From the IMG/VR virus record IMGVR_UViG_3300032118_000034, positions 1 to 32,824 of that record: a stretch of 32,824 nt of DNA, one strand, 5' to 3'. Made by a program: the position numbers and the translations under genes. The DNA comes from a virus. This document shows, one piece after another, positions 16,193 to 23,260 of this stretch; within the stretch, counting starts at the first letter, position 1, and each line of letters begins with the position of its first letter. Under the pieces are notes generated by a model that did no database searches, was not told the DNA's origin, and saw only the letters and a list, made by a program, of their open reading frames with translations.

Positions 16193-16641
16193 AGGGCCAC
16201 CTGCCTCCACTGCACAACGCGATTATCGTCTTTGGCCTCTTTCACCAAACCTTTCACAGGCCAATCCCTGCTTGAGATCGTCAGCAGATCGCCAGGAACC
16301 ACGGCCTCCACACAAGTTACCAAAGCCTCACAGCTCAGCTCGTCTCCCTGGATGGTGCGGATTGTGCGAGACTGAAAGATGATATCACAGGCAATATCCG
16401 CAACAGAATAGATATCATCTTCCCCGTTATTTCCAATCTTGTATTTCCAGGATGCGGTATCTAGCAGAGGGATCTCTGGACGCAGCCATTCTGACAGGTC
16501 AACAACTAGTTCCCCATCAATTTCTTCACCGACGAGGTAACGTTGGGACGGTGGGGGAGGCGGGACGATGGGATAATCTGGGCCTAGGTCTACTATCACC
16601 TCTCCGTTTACTTCTTTGCCAATGATATACTTTTTAGCCAC
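16189..16641 (-). CDS. Head-closure-like protein with N-terminal repeats
   Basis: 150 residues. The N-terminus contains two 16-residue repeats (YIIGKEVNGEVIVDLG at 5-20 and YLVGEEIDGELVVDLS at 35-50) joined by a PPPPP linker. The C-terminal half (GDDIYSV..., VPGDLLTISSRDWPVKG, then DNRVVQWRQV) matches the small beta-barrel of head-closure proteins of the SPP1 gp16 type. The repeats are unusual for this family and may be surface decoration. Order of connector, closure, gp10-like and terminator genes supports the call. Confidence 0.6.
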   Translation of the reverse strand: MAKKYIIGKEVNGEVIVDLGPDYPIVPPPPPSQRYLVGEEIDGELVVDLSEWLRPEIPLLDTASWKYKIGNNGEDDIYSVADIACDIIFQSRTIRTIQGDELSCEALVTCVEAVVPGDLLTISSRDWPVKGLVKEAKDDNRVVQWRQVAL

Positions 16642-16653
16642 TCCTCAACCTCT

Positions 16654-18132
16654 CTAGCTCATATCATCAGCATAGACAGATCCGGCGGTTCCGGTGACCC
16701 TAATCCTTAACTCCATTACCCCGTCCTCGTCGATTGAACCCGATGGACCCGTAAGAGTTGTCTGGGCTACGTAGCTCGTGGTCATCGCCCAGGTATCCCA
16801 ACCGTCTATAATTTCTCCCTTCCACCACAGGCTGGCTTCAACCGTGCCATTAAAATCAGCGGACTTTTTCATGTAGACTGAGATAGACCGATCAGTGGAG
16901 GCCGCTACTGCTATTAGCCGCTGGAAATAGAAATAATAAGTTGCGGACGAGGGGATAATCTCTACGCATGATCCTGATTGTGCTGCCGCAGTATTCTTTT
17001 TCAAGTATCCGTATGTACCATAGGCTCGATCATCGTTAGTTGTAGTATTGAATTTCTTGAATTTGATATAATTATTAATTCTACCATCCGAACTATAAAT
17101 AATGCCTATGTTAGAACAGTTATAAAATTTTACTTCTGTTATATATCTAGGATAAAGAACCAAATTCATATTTCCAAAATCACAGTCGATAAAAGTTACT
17201 GGGCCAGTACTGTTCGAGGAGGGATACATTACGTCCGCGGCTGCCCCAAGACATGTGCATGAATCGAATAATATATCACCGAACTCCCAGGTAAGCCCGA
17301 AACCATTTGCCCACTTGCAATTTGTCACAGTGCCGAGGTAGGAAGCCTTGTAAGTTCTACCATTTAAGTTGAGCGCGCCCCGTTCACAATTTACGATGGT
17401 TGATGATTGCGCGCAAAGCTGGAGACCATTATTCGAGACGGCTATTGAATTTGATATAGCTATATTTGTCCCAAGGGCCAGCTCCCCAACAAAGAAATCA
17501 TAATTATAATTTAAAAAATTTAGTTTATCTATCGTGATGTAATTTATTGATGAACTGCCATATAATCCATATCCGTTAAGTGTAGTTCCTCCCGATTGAT
17601 AAAACCAAGTTTCGCCGGTCTGGACGGGAGGATTTTGTGATAGATCCCAGCCGCCGCTGATTTGCAGTTTGGAGCTGGCAGACGTTCCAGATGCCGAAAC
17701 AGCTTGCACTTGAGTGGTGGCTGCTGCTGCCGCTCCAGTATCGAAACAATTCGTCGCATTTAGTTTTGTTGCCGCGCCATTGGTTACGGTTGTGCCCCTG
17801 AAAGCGAAAGTAAGCGTAATCGTTTTCGCCCCGCCATTCACCGACACGACTTTCCAGTAGAGATTAGAGCCGCTTCCAGAGTTAGGGCGGATAAAATCGT
17901 TGGCCGCTACTTCTGCGGACAAATCAACAGACGTATTAACAGTTACAGAATCTTTCGTAAATGTAAGAGTGCCACTAAGAGCGGTTGCAGCTGGACTCGC
18001 CGCGCATTTGATGTGGTCGTTTCCCGTTCGCCCCGTTGTGGCTGATGTAATCGTCTTTTTTGGCAAAGTTCGGTCTAAGCCGGTATTAGCATCGTCGCCC
18101 GGAGCGGCCCAAGAAACGAATATATCAGTCAT
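16654..18132 (-). CDS. Beta-helix virion surface protein
   Basis: 492 residues. The start MTDIFVSWAAPGDDANTGLD, followed by PKKTITSA, is typical of parallel beta-helix proteins (the 'ddantGl....P.kTI..A' pattern). The middle contains many short beta coils (YLGTVTNCKWANGFGLTWEF, GDILFDSC). The C-terminal 120 residues form a separate beta-sandwich (YYFYFQRLIAVAASTDRSIS, then WKGEIIDGWDTW), perhaps a carbohydrate-binding module. It lies among neck genes rather than at the tail tip, so it may decorate the head or collar. No catalytic residue is identified. Confidence 0.7.
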   Translation of the reverse strand: MTDIFVSWAAPGDDANTGLDRTLPKKTITSATTGRTGNDHIKCAASPAATALSGTLTFTKDSVTVNTSVDLSAEVAANDFIRPNSGSGSNLYWKVVSVNGGAKTITLTFAFRGTTVTNGAATKLNATNCFDTGAAAAATTQVQAVSASGTSASSKLQISGGWDLSQNPPVQTGETWFYQSGGTTLNGYGLYGSSSINYITIDKLNFLNYNYDFFVGELALGTNIAISNSIAVSNNGLQLCAQSSTIVNCERGALNLNGRTYKASYLGTVTNCKWANGFGLTWEFGDILFDSCTCLGAAADVMYPSSNSTGPVTFIDCDFGNMNLVLYPRYITEVKFYNCSNIGIIYSSDGRINNYIKFKKFNTTTNDDRAYGTYGYLKKNTAAAQSGSCVEIIPSSATYYFYFQRLIAVAASTDRSISVYMKKSADFNGTVEASLWWKGEIIDGWDTWAMTTSYVAQTTLTGPSGSIDEDGVMELRIRVTGTAGSVYADDMS

Positions 18133-18136
18133 CTTT

Positions 18137-18544
18137 TCATCTCATCATGAGGAGAGTCGGTTTCAGGTAGAACCCTGTCATGTGGAATTCGATTGATCCG
18201 ATTGTTCCTGTTCCAAGGTAGAGCTTGATCTGCTTGCCTGCTTCTATCAATCGGGATGCTCCCTTGCTCTTTTTGCCTATTGCCTTAACGAAATCAGCAT
18301 CCTCCATATACCTAGAGGGATTCTGGTCATCGCCGCAGCTCAGAGTTCCGTCGAAGGGCTCTGTGATGCGGTACATGTAGTTCTGTAAAATGAAATCATA
18401 AGGCAGCGCCTCAGTCAACACATAGGCGGCGGGCTTAGAGATAGCGGCAACACATAGATCGGCAACCTTAGCCGTCTCCTCGCCAAGAAAATCCTCTCTA
18501 ATGAGAATCCCATCGAACCTTACTGGTATCTGAATTTCTGTCAT
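18137..18544 (-). CDS. Hypothetical virion-region protein
   Basis: 135 residues. It begins MTEIQIPVRFDGILIREDFL and continues with a Cys- and Asp-containing loop (TLSCGDDQNPSRYMED) and a basic helix (KAIGKKSKGAS). The C-terminus is beta-rich. It has AAGGAT before the ATG and ends just before the beta-helix gene. No family is recognised; it may serve as a connector or chaperone for its neighbour. Confidence 0.6.
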   Translation of the reverse strand: MTEIQIPVRFDGILIREDFLGEETAKVADLCVAAISKPAAYVLTEALPYDFILQNYMYRITEPFDGTLSCGDDQNPSRYMEDADFVKAIGKKSKGASRLIEAGKQIKLYLGTGTIGSIEFHMTGFYLKPTLLMMR

Positions 18545-18566
18545 TTAAATCAATCCTTAAATTTAA

Positions 18567-18710
18567 TCAACCGCCCCAAGTGCCACCCCAGACCTGCGAC
18601 GCAACATAAACCAATATTAGCGCTCCATCCCAACCAGAATCAAAGGAACCGTCATTATCCAGATTGCCAGGAGAACCATCCCAGCCAGAATCGAAATCAG
18701 CTACCAACAA
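18567..18710 (-). CDS. Small repeat protein or in-frame extension after a TGA
   Basis: After the TGA of the 78-aa gene (18713-18711) the same frame continues for 47 codons to a TGA at 18569-18567. The product is LLVADFDSGWDGSPGN, then LDNDGSFDSGWDGALILVYV and ASQVWGGTWGG. The seven-residue FDSGWDG occurs twice, so coding is likely. The first codons are TTG TTG, so the gene could start at TTG, or be read through as an extension of the 78-aa protein. It has no clear ribosome binding site. Confidence 0.5.
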   Translation of the reverse strand: MLVADFDSGWDGSPGNLDNDGSFDSGWDGALILVYVASQVWGGTWGG

Positions 18711-18947
18711 TCAAATCACCATTGCCACCCAATCAAATGCTTTTCCAGAAGTGACGGTAACATAGATGTTAGTGTTATCTTTTCCGAGTCCTTTTACGGA
18801 TGCAGAGGCGTCCGTAACATCTGGAGTAACCGATACAAGGTTAGGTTTTGCCCCGAGTCCATGGGCTATCGTCTGTTGCCCTCCCGTGCCCGTGGAACTG
18901 CCGGTACTTACGGCTCCCTTTACAATCTCTTTCCAGGTGACGGCCAT
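18711..18947 (-). CDS. Small fibre protein with 'WKE' N-terminal module
   Basis: 78 residues. It begins MAVTWKEIVKG, as do the two 136-aa genes upstream, so the first ten residues look like a common attachment tag. The remainder (GGQQTIAHGLGAKPNLVSVT, then YVTVTSGKAFDWVAMV) is a beta-rich module seen at the ends of viral fibre proteins. The TGA is followed in frame by a further 47 codons. The role is inferred from similarity among neighbours. Confidence 0.65.
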   Translation of the reverse strand: MAVTWKEIVKGAVSTGSSTGTGGQQTIAHGLGAKPNLVSVTPDVTDASASVKGLGKDNTNIYVTVTSGKAFDWVAMVI

Positions 18948-18959
18948 TAGTTCTCTCGA

Positions 18960-19277
18960 TTACTGCGGAATTTTGGCTGGATACTCTTTTGTAGGTTTAA
19001 TTTCATCCGGGATATTGGCGGTCTGAGTGGCTTGGAGGGCTTTGCTCCTTTGAGCTGTGACAAAACCGCTTGTTGCTTCTTGCCTGATCATCTCCGTCAC
19101 AGTCAACATCTCAGATACCGTAGCTGCCCTAGAAGTGAAAAGTCCGATAACAGAGTTCCGCATCTCTACCAAGCGGTCGGCTTGGGCTTGCTCCTGTCGC
19201 AGCTTCCAGGCCTTGATCTCCGCTAGTTCTGCGGCCAGCTCCTGGAGCAATTCCTCAGGTTTGGTTGATTTCGTCAT
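18960..19277 (-). CDS. Coiled-coil protein of the fibre cluster
   Basis: 105 residues, largely helical: PEELLQELAAELAEIKAWKL forms a heptad-like coiled coil, followed by RMNSVIG-like and TVTEMIRQEATSGFVTAQRS segments. The ATG at 19277 is preferred over the one at 19292 because GGGAGAG lies six bases before it. It may be a trimeric stalk or chaperone for the adjacent fibre proteins. The family is not recognised. Confidence 0.62.
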   Translation of the reverse strand: MTKSTKPEELLQELAAELAEIKAWKLRQEQAQADRLVEMRNSVIGLFTSRAATVSEMLTVTEMIRQEATSGFVTAQRSKALQATQTANIPDEIKPTKEYPAKIPQ

Positions 19278-19291
19278 CGAATTCTCTCCCA

Positions 19292-19702
19292 TTAAGACTT
19301 AGCCGTGCAGACATAGAGTTTTTTAGTCGCACTATCCTGGAACCACTTCCCCACGACTCCAGTGGGCGGGGATCCTATGGTTGCCTGGTGGACTACCATC
19401 TCCTGGGCTTCCTGGCCAGCAAAATCCAGATTGGCGGAGAGGGCTTCAATGTGTTCCGAGCCTACCGCATCATCATGAATATTAGCTTCCGTGACTCCAT
19501 CAGCCACCACACGCAGAGCATTTGCATTTAGTTCTATCGAAGTCCCATCCACCGTCCCGGAACCAAGAATATGAACGTGGTCATGCCGGGAGGCGTCCAC
19601 TGCTTCCCCTGCTGCTGCTTCTGTACCTATATCATGCGCGGTATATTCTGATAGAGAGGCTACGTCATCTACAAAGGCAACCTCTTTCCAAGTGTCTGCC
19701 AT
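19292..19702 (-). CDS. Fibre protein, 'WKE' module and HDHVH motif (copy 2)
   Basis: 136 residues, paralogous to the next gene. The N-terminus is MADTWKEVAFVDDVA; the middle contains DASRHDHVHILGSGTV, then DDAVGSEHIEALSANLDFAG; the end is VVGKWFQDSATKKLYVCT. The 'aS+.DHvH' pattern is very common in tailed-virus fibres, and HxH sites can bind metal in trimeric needles. AAGGTGAT precedes the ATG by eight bases. Confidence 0.7.
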   Translation of the reverse strand: MADTWKEVAFVDDVASLSEYTAHDIGTEAAAGEAVDASRHDHVHILGSGTVDGTSIELNANALRVVADGVTEANIHDDAVGSEHIEALSANLDFAGQEAQEMVVHQATIGSPPTGVVGKWFQDSATKKLYVCTAKS

Positions 19703-19720
19703 TTTTATATCACCTTGGAA

Positions 19721-20131
19721 TTAAGCTGATGATGAGGTGCAGATGTAAAGCTTTTGATCATCGCTATCATGCCAGAGCTTGCCGACTACTGGCGTGGTCG
19801 GAGCAGTAGATTTCTGATGGATGACCATGTCCAGAGACTGATAGCCCGCAAAATCCAGGGCTGCGCTTAGGGCTTCGATGTGTTCTGATCCCACAGCATC
19901 ATCGGCTATCTGAGCTGCCCCGATGCCGTCTGCCTTGATGCTCAGAACTCCCGCGGTGTTGGCAATCGTCGAATTATCTACACACGCTGCACCAAGAACG
20001 TGAACGTGATCGTGCTTAGACGCGTCTGTTGCAACTCCCGCCGCAGCAGTAGTTCCTATGTCATGTGCTGTCTGCGCAGACAGCAAGGCCACATCTTGGA
20101 CAAACGCTATTTCTTTCCAAATTACAGCCAT
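19721..20131 (-). CDS. Fibre protein, 'WKE' module and HDHVH motif (copy 1)
   Basis: 136 residues. It begins MAVIWKEIAFVQDVA, has DASKHDHVHVLG in the middle and VVGKLWHDSDDQKLYICT at the end. It is a tandem duplicate of the downstream gene: the same length, the same motifs and DDAVGSEHIEALSA in both, but with many substitutions. The short, separate polypeptides that share a common N-terminus suggest alternative or hetero-oligomeric fibre subunits. It is placed between head-tail and neck genes. Confidence 0.7.
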   Translation of the reverse strand: MAVIWKEIAFVQDVALLSAQTAHDIGTTAAAGVATDASKHDHVHVLGAACVDNSTIANTAGVLSIKADGIGAAQIADDAVGSEHIEALSAALDFAGYQSLDMVIHQKSTAPTTPVVGKLWHDSDDQKLYICTSSSA

Positions 20132-20146
20132 TTAATCAACCCCATT

Positions 20147-20305
20147 TTACTCGATCCTCACATAAATTTTTTTATCTACAATTACCTGGTCGCCAATACT
20201 GGAAGAAATAGGAAGCTCCTCGACCACAGGGATGCCTTCTGATTTGTCAATGATGTTATCAGAATCGGTATCAAATTCCTCTTTAGTCATCAGTTTCCAG
20301 GACAT
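20147..20305 (-). CDS. Small protein with an EF-hand-like loop
   Basis: 52 residues. DTDSDNIIDKSE fits a 12-residue calcium loop (acidic at positions 1, 3, 5, 9 and 12, Ile at 8). The rest is a short linker and a beta-strand (GDQVIVDKKIYVRIE). Such loops are frequent in fibre and tail-collar proteins. The ATG at 20305 is chosen because it lies just after the stop of the adaptor gene and GAGGGGG is about ten bases upstream. Confidence 0.55.
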   Translation of the reverse strand: MSWKLMTKEEFDTDSDNIIDKSEGIPVVEELPISSSIGDQVIVDKKIYVRIE

Positions 20306-20310
20306 TAGAT

Positions 20311-20808
20311 CTAGACCCCCTCTACTGCCCCAGTTATCCAACCGCTCAGTTTTTGCTTTGCCCGGGTGCTGAGGAGTTTGCCCTGGCCAGATCCCGGGGC
20401 ATAACTGAATGAGGTGTCTCCCATCCTCATCGATGTTACCCCTTGCTGCTGCATTTCGAGCCGCTGAGTATTCATCCTCCTCAGGAGCTCAAGGGCTTCC
20501 AGGCAACAAGCATCCAGGACTTCTTGTGGCACCTCCGAATAGTCCTCTATCGATTGGAAATTGATCTCCGAGTCGTAAGGGATTATCTGGGCGGCCCTGT
20601 CAGGAATCCGGGGGAACTCGCGGGGCTGAGTCTCTTTATCAGTATACCTGTAGCCTTTCAGATATAGAGAGTCTATATGGTCGGAAGCCTCTATCAGAGC
20701 TGCTGCTTGCTTTCCGGTATTGTTGCTCCAAGCAGCGATATCAACTAAATGAGCCGTGAGCCAGGTATTGGCAGCCGCAACTTGGATATAGGCATCTATA
20801 TCTGCCAT
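20311..20808 (-). CDS. Head-tail adaptor (gp6-like / DnaT-like connector)
   Basis: 165 residues, mostly helical. The pattern ADIDAYIQVAAANTWLTAHL, then SDHIDSLYLKGYRYTDKETQ, REFPRI, and VPQEVLDACCLEALELLRRM matches the tailed-phage adaptor family that binds the portal from below. The C-terminus (GKLLSTRAKQKLSGWITG) is also typical. It is the first head-tail connection gene after the capsid group. Confidence 0.75.
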   Translation of the reverse strand: MADIDAYIQVAAANTWLTAHLVDIAAWSNNTGKQAAALIEASDHIDSLYLKGYRYTDKETQPREFPRIPDRAAQIIPYDSEINFQSIEDYSEVPQEVLDACCLEALELLRRMNTQRLEMQQQGVTSMRMGDTSFSYAPGSGQGKLLSTRAKQKLSGWITGAVEGV

Positions 20809-20817
20809 TCCGACTTA

Positions 20818-21234
20818 TCACCTCTCCACAAAGAACCAAACTTCTATCGTCTGGTTTGCATCCGTGACATCCGTGCTATTTGCGGCGAAAGTTAGCGGCC
20901 CAGTTATGGTGCTCATGTTTCCAGATTCAGTCCTATAGCCGATAGTGATATTTCCTCCGGATAGATCATATATTGCCAGTACCCCGACATAAGGGCTGGT
21001 GTTGCCAATAGTAAGCACCCCTTTTGTGGCCCCCCTGGCATCATAGGCAATCGCATTCAAGAACCCATAGATACCCTCAGAGGTGTAATCTATAGTCCCA
21101 TTTATGTCTGCTGTCATAGTGACGTTATAAATCTGGAGGCCGGAAAGGCTACGAGGCTCTGGGAATAAGGGTGTAGCTGCCGCTAAGCCGAGCAACAGCA
21201 GCATCAAAAGAAAGGATGGAAAGGGCTTAGGCAT
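20818..21234 (-). CDS. Exported beta-rich protein after the capsid group
   Basis: 138 residues. The N-terminus (MPKPFPSFLLMLLLLGLAAA) is a signal peptide. The mature part is a beta-sandwich rich in Thr, Asn and Gly with several N-x-S/T sites. Its pattern (GIYGFLNAIAYDARGATKGV, then PYVGVLAIYDLSGGNITIGY) resembles small head-decoration proteins of tailed phages, but those lack a signal peptide. It starts four bases after the repeat protein's stop. Surface display on the host, or a virion role, are both possible. Confidence 0.6.
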   Translation of the reverse strand: MPKPFPSFLLMLLLLGLAAATPLFPEPRSLSGLQIYNVTMTADINGTIDYTSEGIYGFLNAIAYDARGATKGVLTIGNTSPYVGVLAIYDLSGGNITIGYRTESGNMSTITGPLTFAANSTDVTDANQTIEVWFFVER

Positions 21235-21236
21235 CG

Positions 21237-23249
21237 CTAAACCCTCTTCACCATTATGGTTATTTCGCCTTCGGCAGCAGTCAGTACTCCCGTAAAATCC
21301 ACGGAGATAGAGTCTGCTGCTGCCAAGGTTATGCCACCTGATAGAGTTGCAGCTTGGATCGTGTCTGCGGCTCCTTTCATGTCGAATGCTGCGGTTTGGG
21401 CTGCCGCCCCAGCCGATGGGGCTTCGGTATCATCGCAGATCATGACGCTAGCCGTCACTGCACCCATATCAGATCCTACCACTCTTGGCAGTAGCCGTAT
21501 TGCGGTAATCTGATAAGCTCCGGTCGCCGTGAATATATGAGTATCCACCGAACTCGCATCATAATGGAATGTCACGGGTATCTCCTGTGGTACTTTGACG
21601 TTATTGACGGTGAGGCCATCCGTGTCGTTGATTCCAAGAGATTTGATCAGAGAGGCCGCTCCTGCCTTCAGCTCGCCCGTGACATGAGCCTTATTTACGT
21701 CCGCATCTCCAGAAGCTGTTAGTGTCACCGCAGATACGGAGCTATTGCTTGTGATAGCCTGACCCGTGAGCTGAGTACCAAAGAGGCCCGTTCCTGTGGC
21801 ATGGACATTAAGGGTATCAACATCTCCGGATGCTGTCAAGGTCACGCCCGAAACAGACGCATTGCTGGCTATATTAGCTCCCGTTATCGTTCCGCCCGCT
21901 TTCATCTCACCGGCAACATGGGCTTTATTGGAATCCATATCACCAGACGCTGTTAAGGTCACACCTGATACGGAGGCATTTGAAACGACATTAGCGCCGG
22001 TAATCGTTCCGCCCGCCTTCACTTCTCCTGCGACATGGGCCTTGTTGGAATCCAGGTCTCCGGATGCTGTTAAGGTCACTCCAGACACTGAAGTATTGCT
22101 AGCCACTGCCTGACCAGTTATAGTTCCACCAGCTTTGACTTCTCCTGCGACATGGGCTTTGTTAACATCCGCGTCACCAGAAGCCGTTAGGGTGACCCCT
22201 GACACGCTTGCGTTACTTGCTACGTTAGCCCCGGTAATTGTCCCGCCCGCCTTGATCTCACCAGCGACATGGGCTTTATTCGAGTCCAGATCCCCCGATG
22301 CGGTGAGTGTGACTCCCGACACAGAGGCATTAGATACGATATTAGCCCCTGTAATCGTTCCGCCTGCCTTCACAGCCGCCGAAAGGTGAGCATCGGCTCC
22401 ATCAATATCACCGGCAAAGGTGGCCGTTGAATTTGCTTTGAATGTGGCTACAGTAGCCAATCCACCGACCTTGATTGCTCCGGTGGCATCCATCGTGGTG
22501 AAATCGGCATCAATCCCAGCCACTCCCGCATCACTGGCAACCCTCCCGGCAGTCAGTATGTCTACAACGTCAAAATCGTCCGCTATAACTCCGTCATCGG
22601 TGCTGACGAGATGCTCTGCCGTCATAGTCTCTGATACATCTGCTTTTCCGAGCACAAGTATATCATCGTTGATAGTAGCATCATCAGTCGAGGTGAGCTG
22701 TTCCGCGGCAACGGTGCCTGAGAAAGTTCCAGCCGTGCCAGAAGTGCCGTTCAAGAACGTTATCGTACCGCCGTCTGCCATCATTCCGGTGGAGCCCAGC
22801 GTGAACATGGAAGCTCCGACCATCGTCCATCCGACGCCATCGATACCCAACACGGGACCGTTCAAAGTTACTATGTTGGTCCCACCGCCAAGAGTCACGG
22901 CTCCTGTAGTTGTCTTGTAATTTCCTGTCCCAAGACTCCAATCGAAAGCAGTATCCCCGGCCGTAACTGTAAAGTCGTATCCTGCACCCATCGCCAAATC
23001 TTGGCCGAACACTCCTCTAGCTATAGTGCCACCACCGGCGCTAATGCTACCAGTTACTGAGAGGTCGCCAGCAACGAGCGCATTCCCGGAATTGTTGAGG
23101 TCTCCCCCGATAGAGATATTCCCGCCGACCGTGACATCATGAGCAAAGTTAGGATTTGCTCCCTGGCCGTACCAAGAACTCTTAGCTCCGGCCATGCCAG
23201 TAACGGCAATCACCGCCAGAGCCGCCAAAAGAATGAGAAGTTTTCCCAT
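21237..23249 (-). CDS. Exported repeat protein with decoration-like C-terminus
   Basis: 670 residues in three parts. A signal peptide (MGKLLILLAALAVIAVTGMA, cleavage near AGAK) is followed by a beta-rich region with VGGNISIGGDLNNSGNA. Residues 294-527 consist of six copies of a 39-residue repeat (KAGGTITGANIVSNASVSGV, then TLTASGDLDSNKAHVAGE). The last 120 residues (VPQEIPVTFHYDASSVDT, then DSISVDFTGVLTAAEGEITI) resemble a domain often found in phage head fibre or decoration proteins. The gene directly follows the major capsid gene. It may form long surface fibres; why a virion protein would be exported is unclear. Confidence 0.72.
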   Translation of the reverse strand: MGKLLILLAALAVIAVTGMAGAKSSWYGQGANPNFAHDVTVGGNISIGGDLNNSGNALVAGDLSVTGSISAGGGTIARGVFGQDLAMGAGYDFTVTAGDTAFDWSLGTGNYKTTTGAVTLGGGTNIVTLNGPVLGIDGVGWTMVGASMFTLGSTGMMADGGTITFLNGTSGTAGTFSGTVAAEQLTSTDDATINDDILVLGKADVSETMTAEHLVSTDDGVIADDFDVVDILTAGRVASDAGVAGIDADFTTMDATGAIKVGGLATVATFKANSTATFAGDIDGADAHLSAAVKAGGTITGANIVSNASVSGVTLTASGDLDSNKAHVAGEIKAGGTITGANVASNASVSGVTLTASGDADVNKAHVAGEVKAGGTITGQAVASNTSVSGVTLTASGDLDSNKAHVAGEVKAGGTITGANVVSNASVSGVTLTASGDMDSNKAHVAGEMKAGGTITGANIASNASVSGVTLTASGDVDTLNVHATGTGLFGTQLTGQAITSNSSVSAVTLTASGDADVNKAHVTGELKAGAASLIKSLGINDTDGLTVNNVKVPQEIPVTFHYDASSVDTHIFTATGAYQITAIRLLPRVVGSDMGAVTASVMICDDTEAPSAGAAAQTAAFDMKGAADTIQAATLSGGITLAAADSISVDFTGVLTAAEGEITIMVKRV
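21669..22370 (-). repeat. Six tandem 117-bp coding repeats
   Basis: The repeats encode 39 residues each (starts at residues 294, 333, 372, 411, 450 and 489). Protein copies are very similar in the central three or four, whereas the DNA copies differ at many third codon positions, so they have been conserved by protein selection. The sixth copy is more diverged (TGLFGTQLTGQ). Confidence 0.9.
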
Positions 23250-23260
23250 GGTCTCCTCAC

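Noticed and set aside
21669-22370. The regularly spaced 117-bp repeats looked at first like a CRISPR-type array.
   Set aside because: The repeats are inside an open coding frame, have no unique spacers, and differ at third codon positions while the protein is conserved.
21796-22389. Long plus-strand frames with repeats such as VTPDTEALLATLAPVIVPPA.
   Set aside because: They are antisense images of the repeat protein; the minus-strand frame has the signal peptide, full length and recognisable C-terminal domain.
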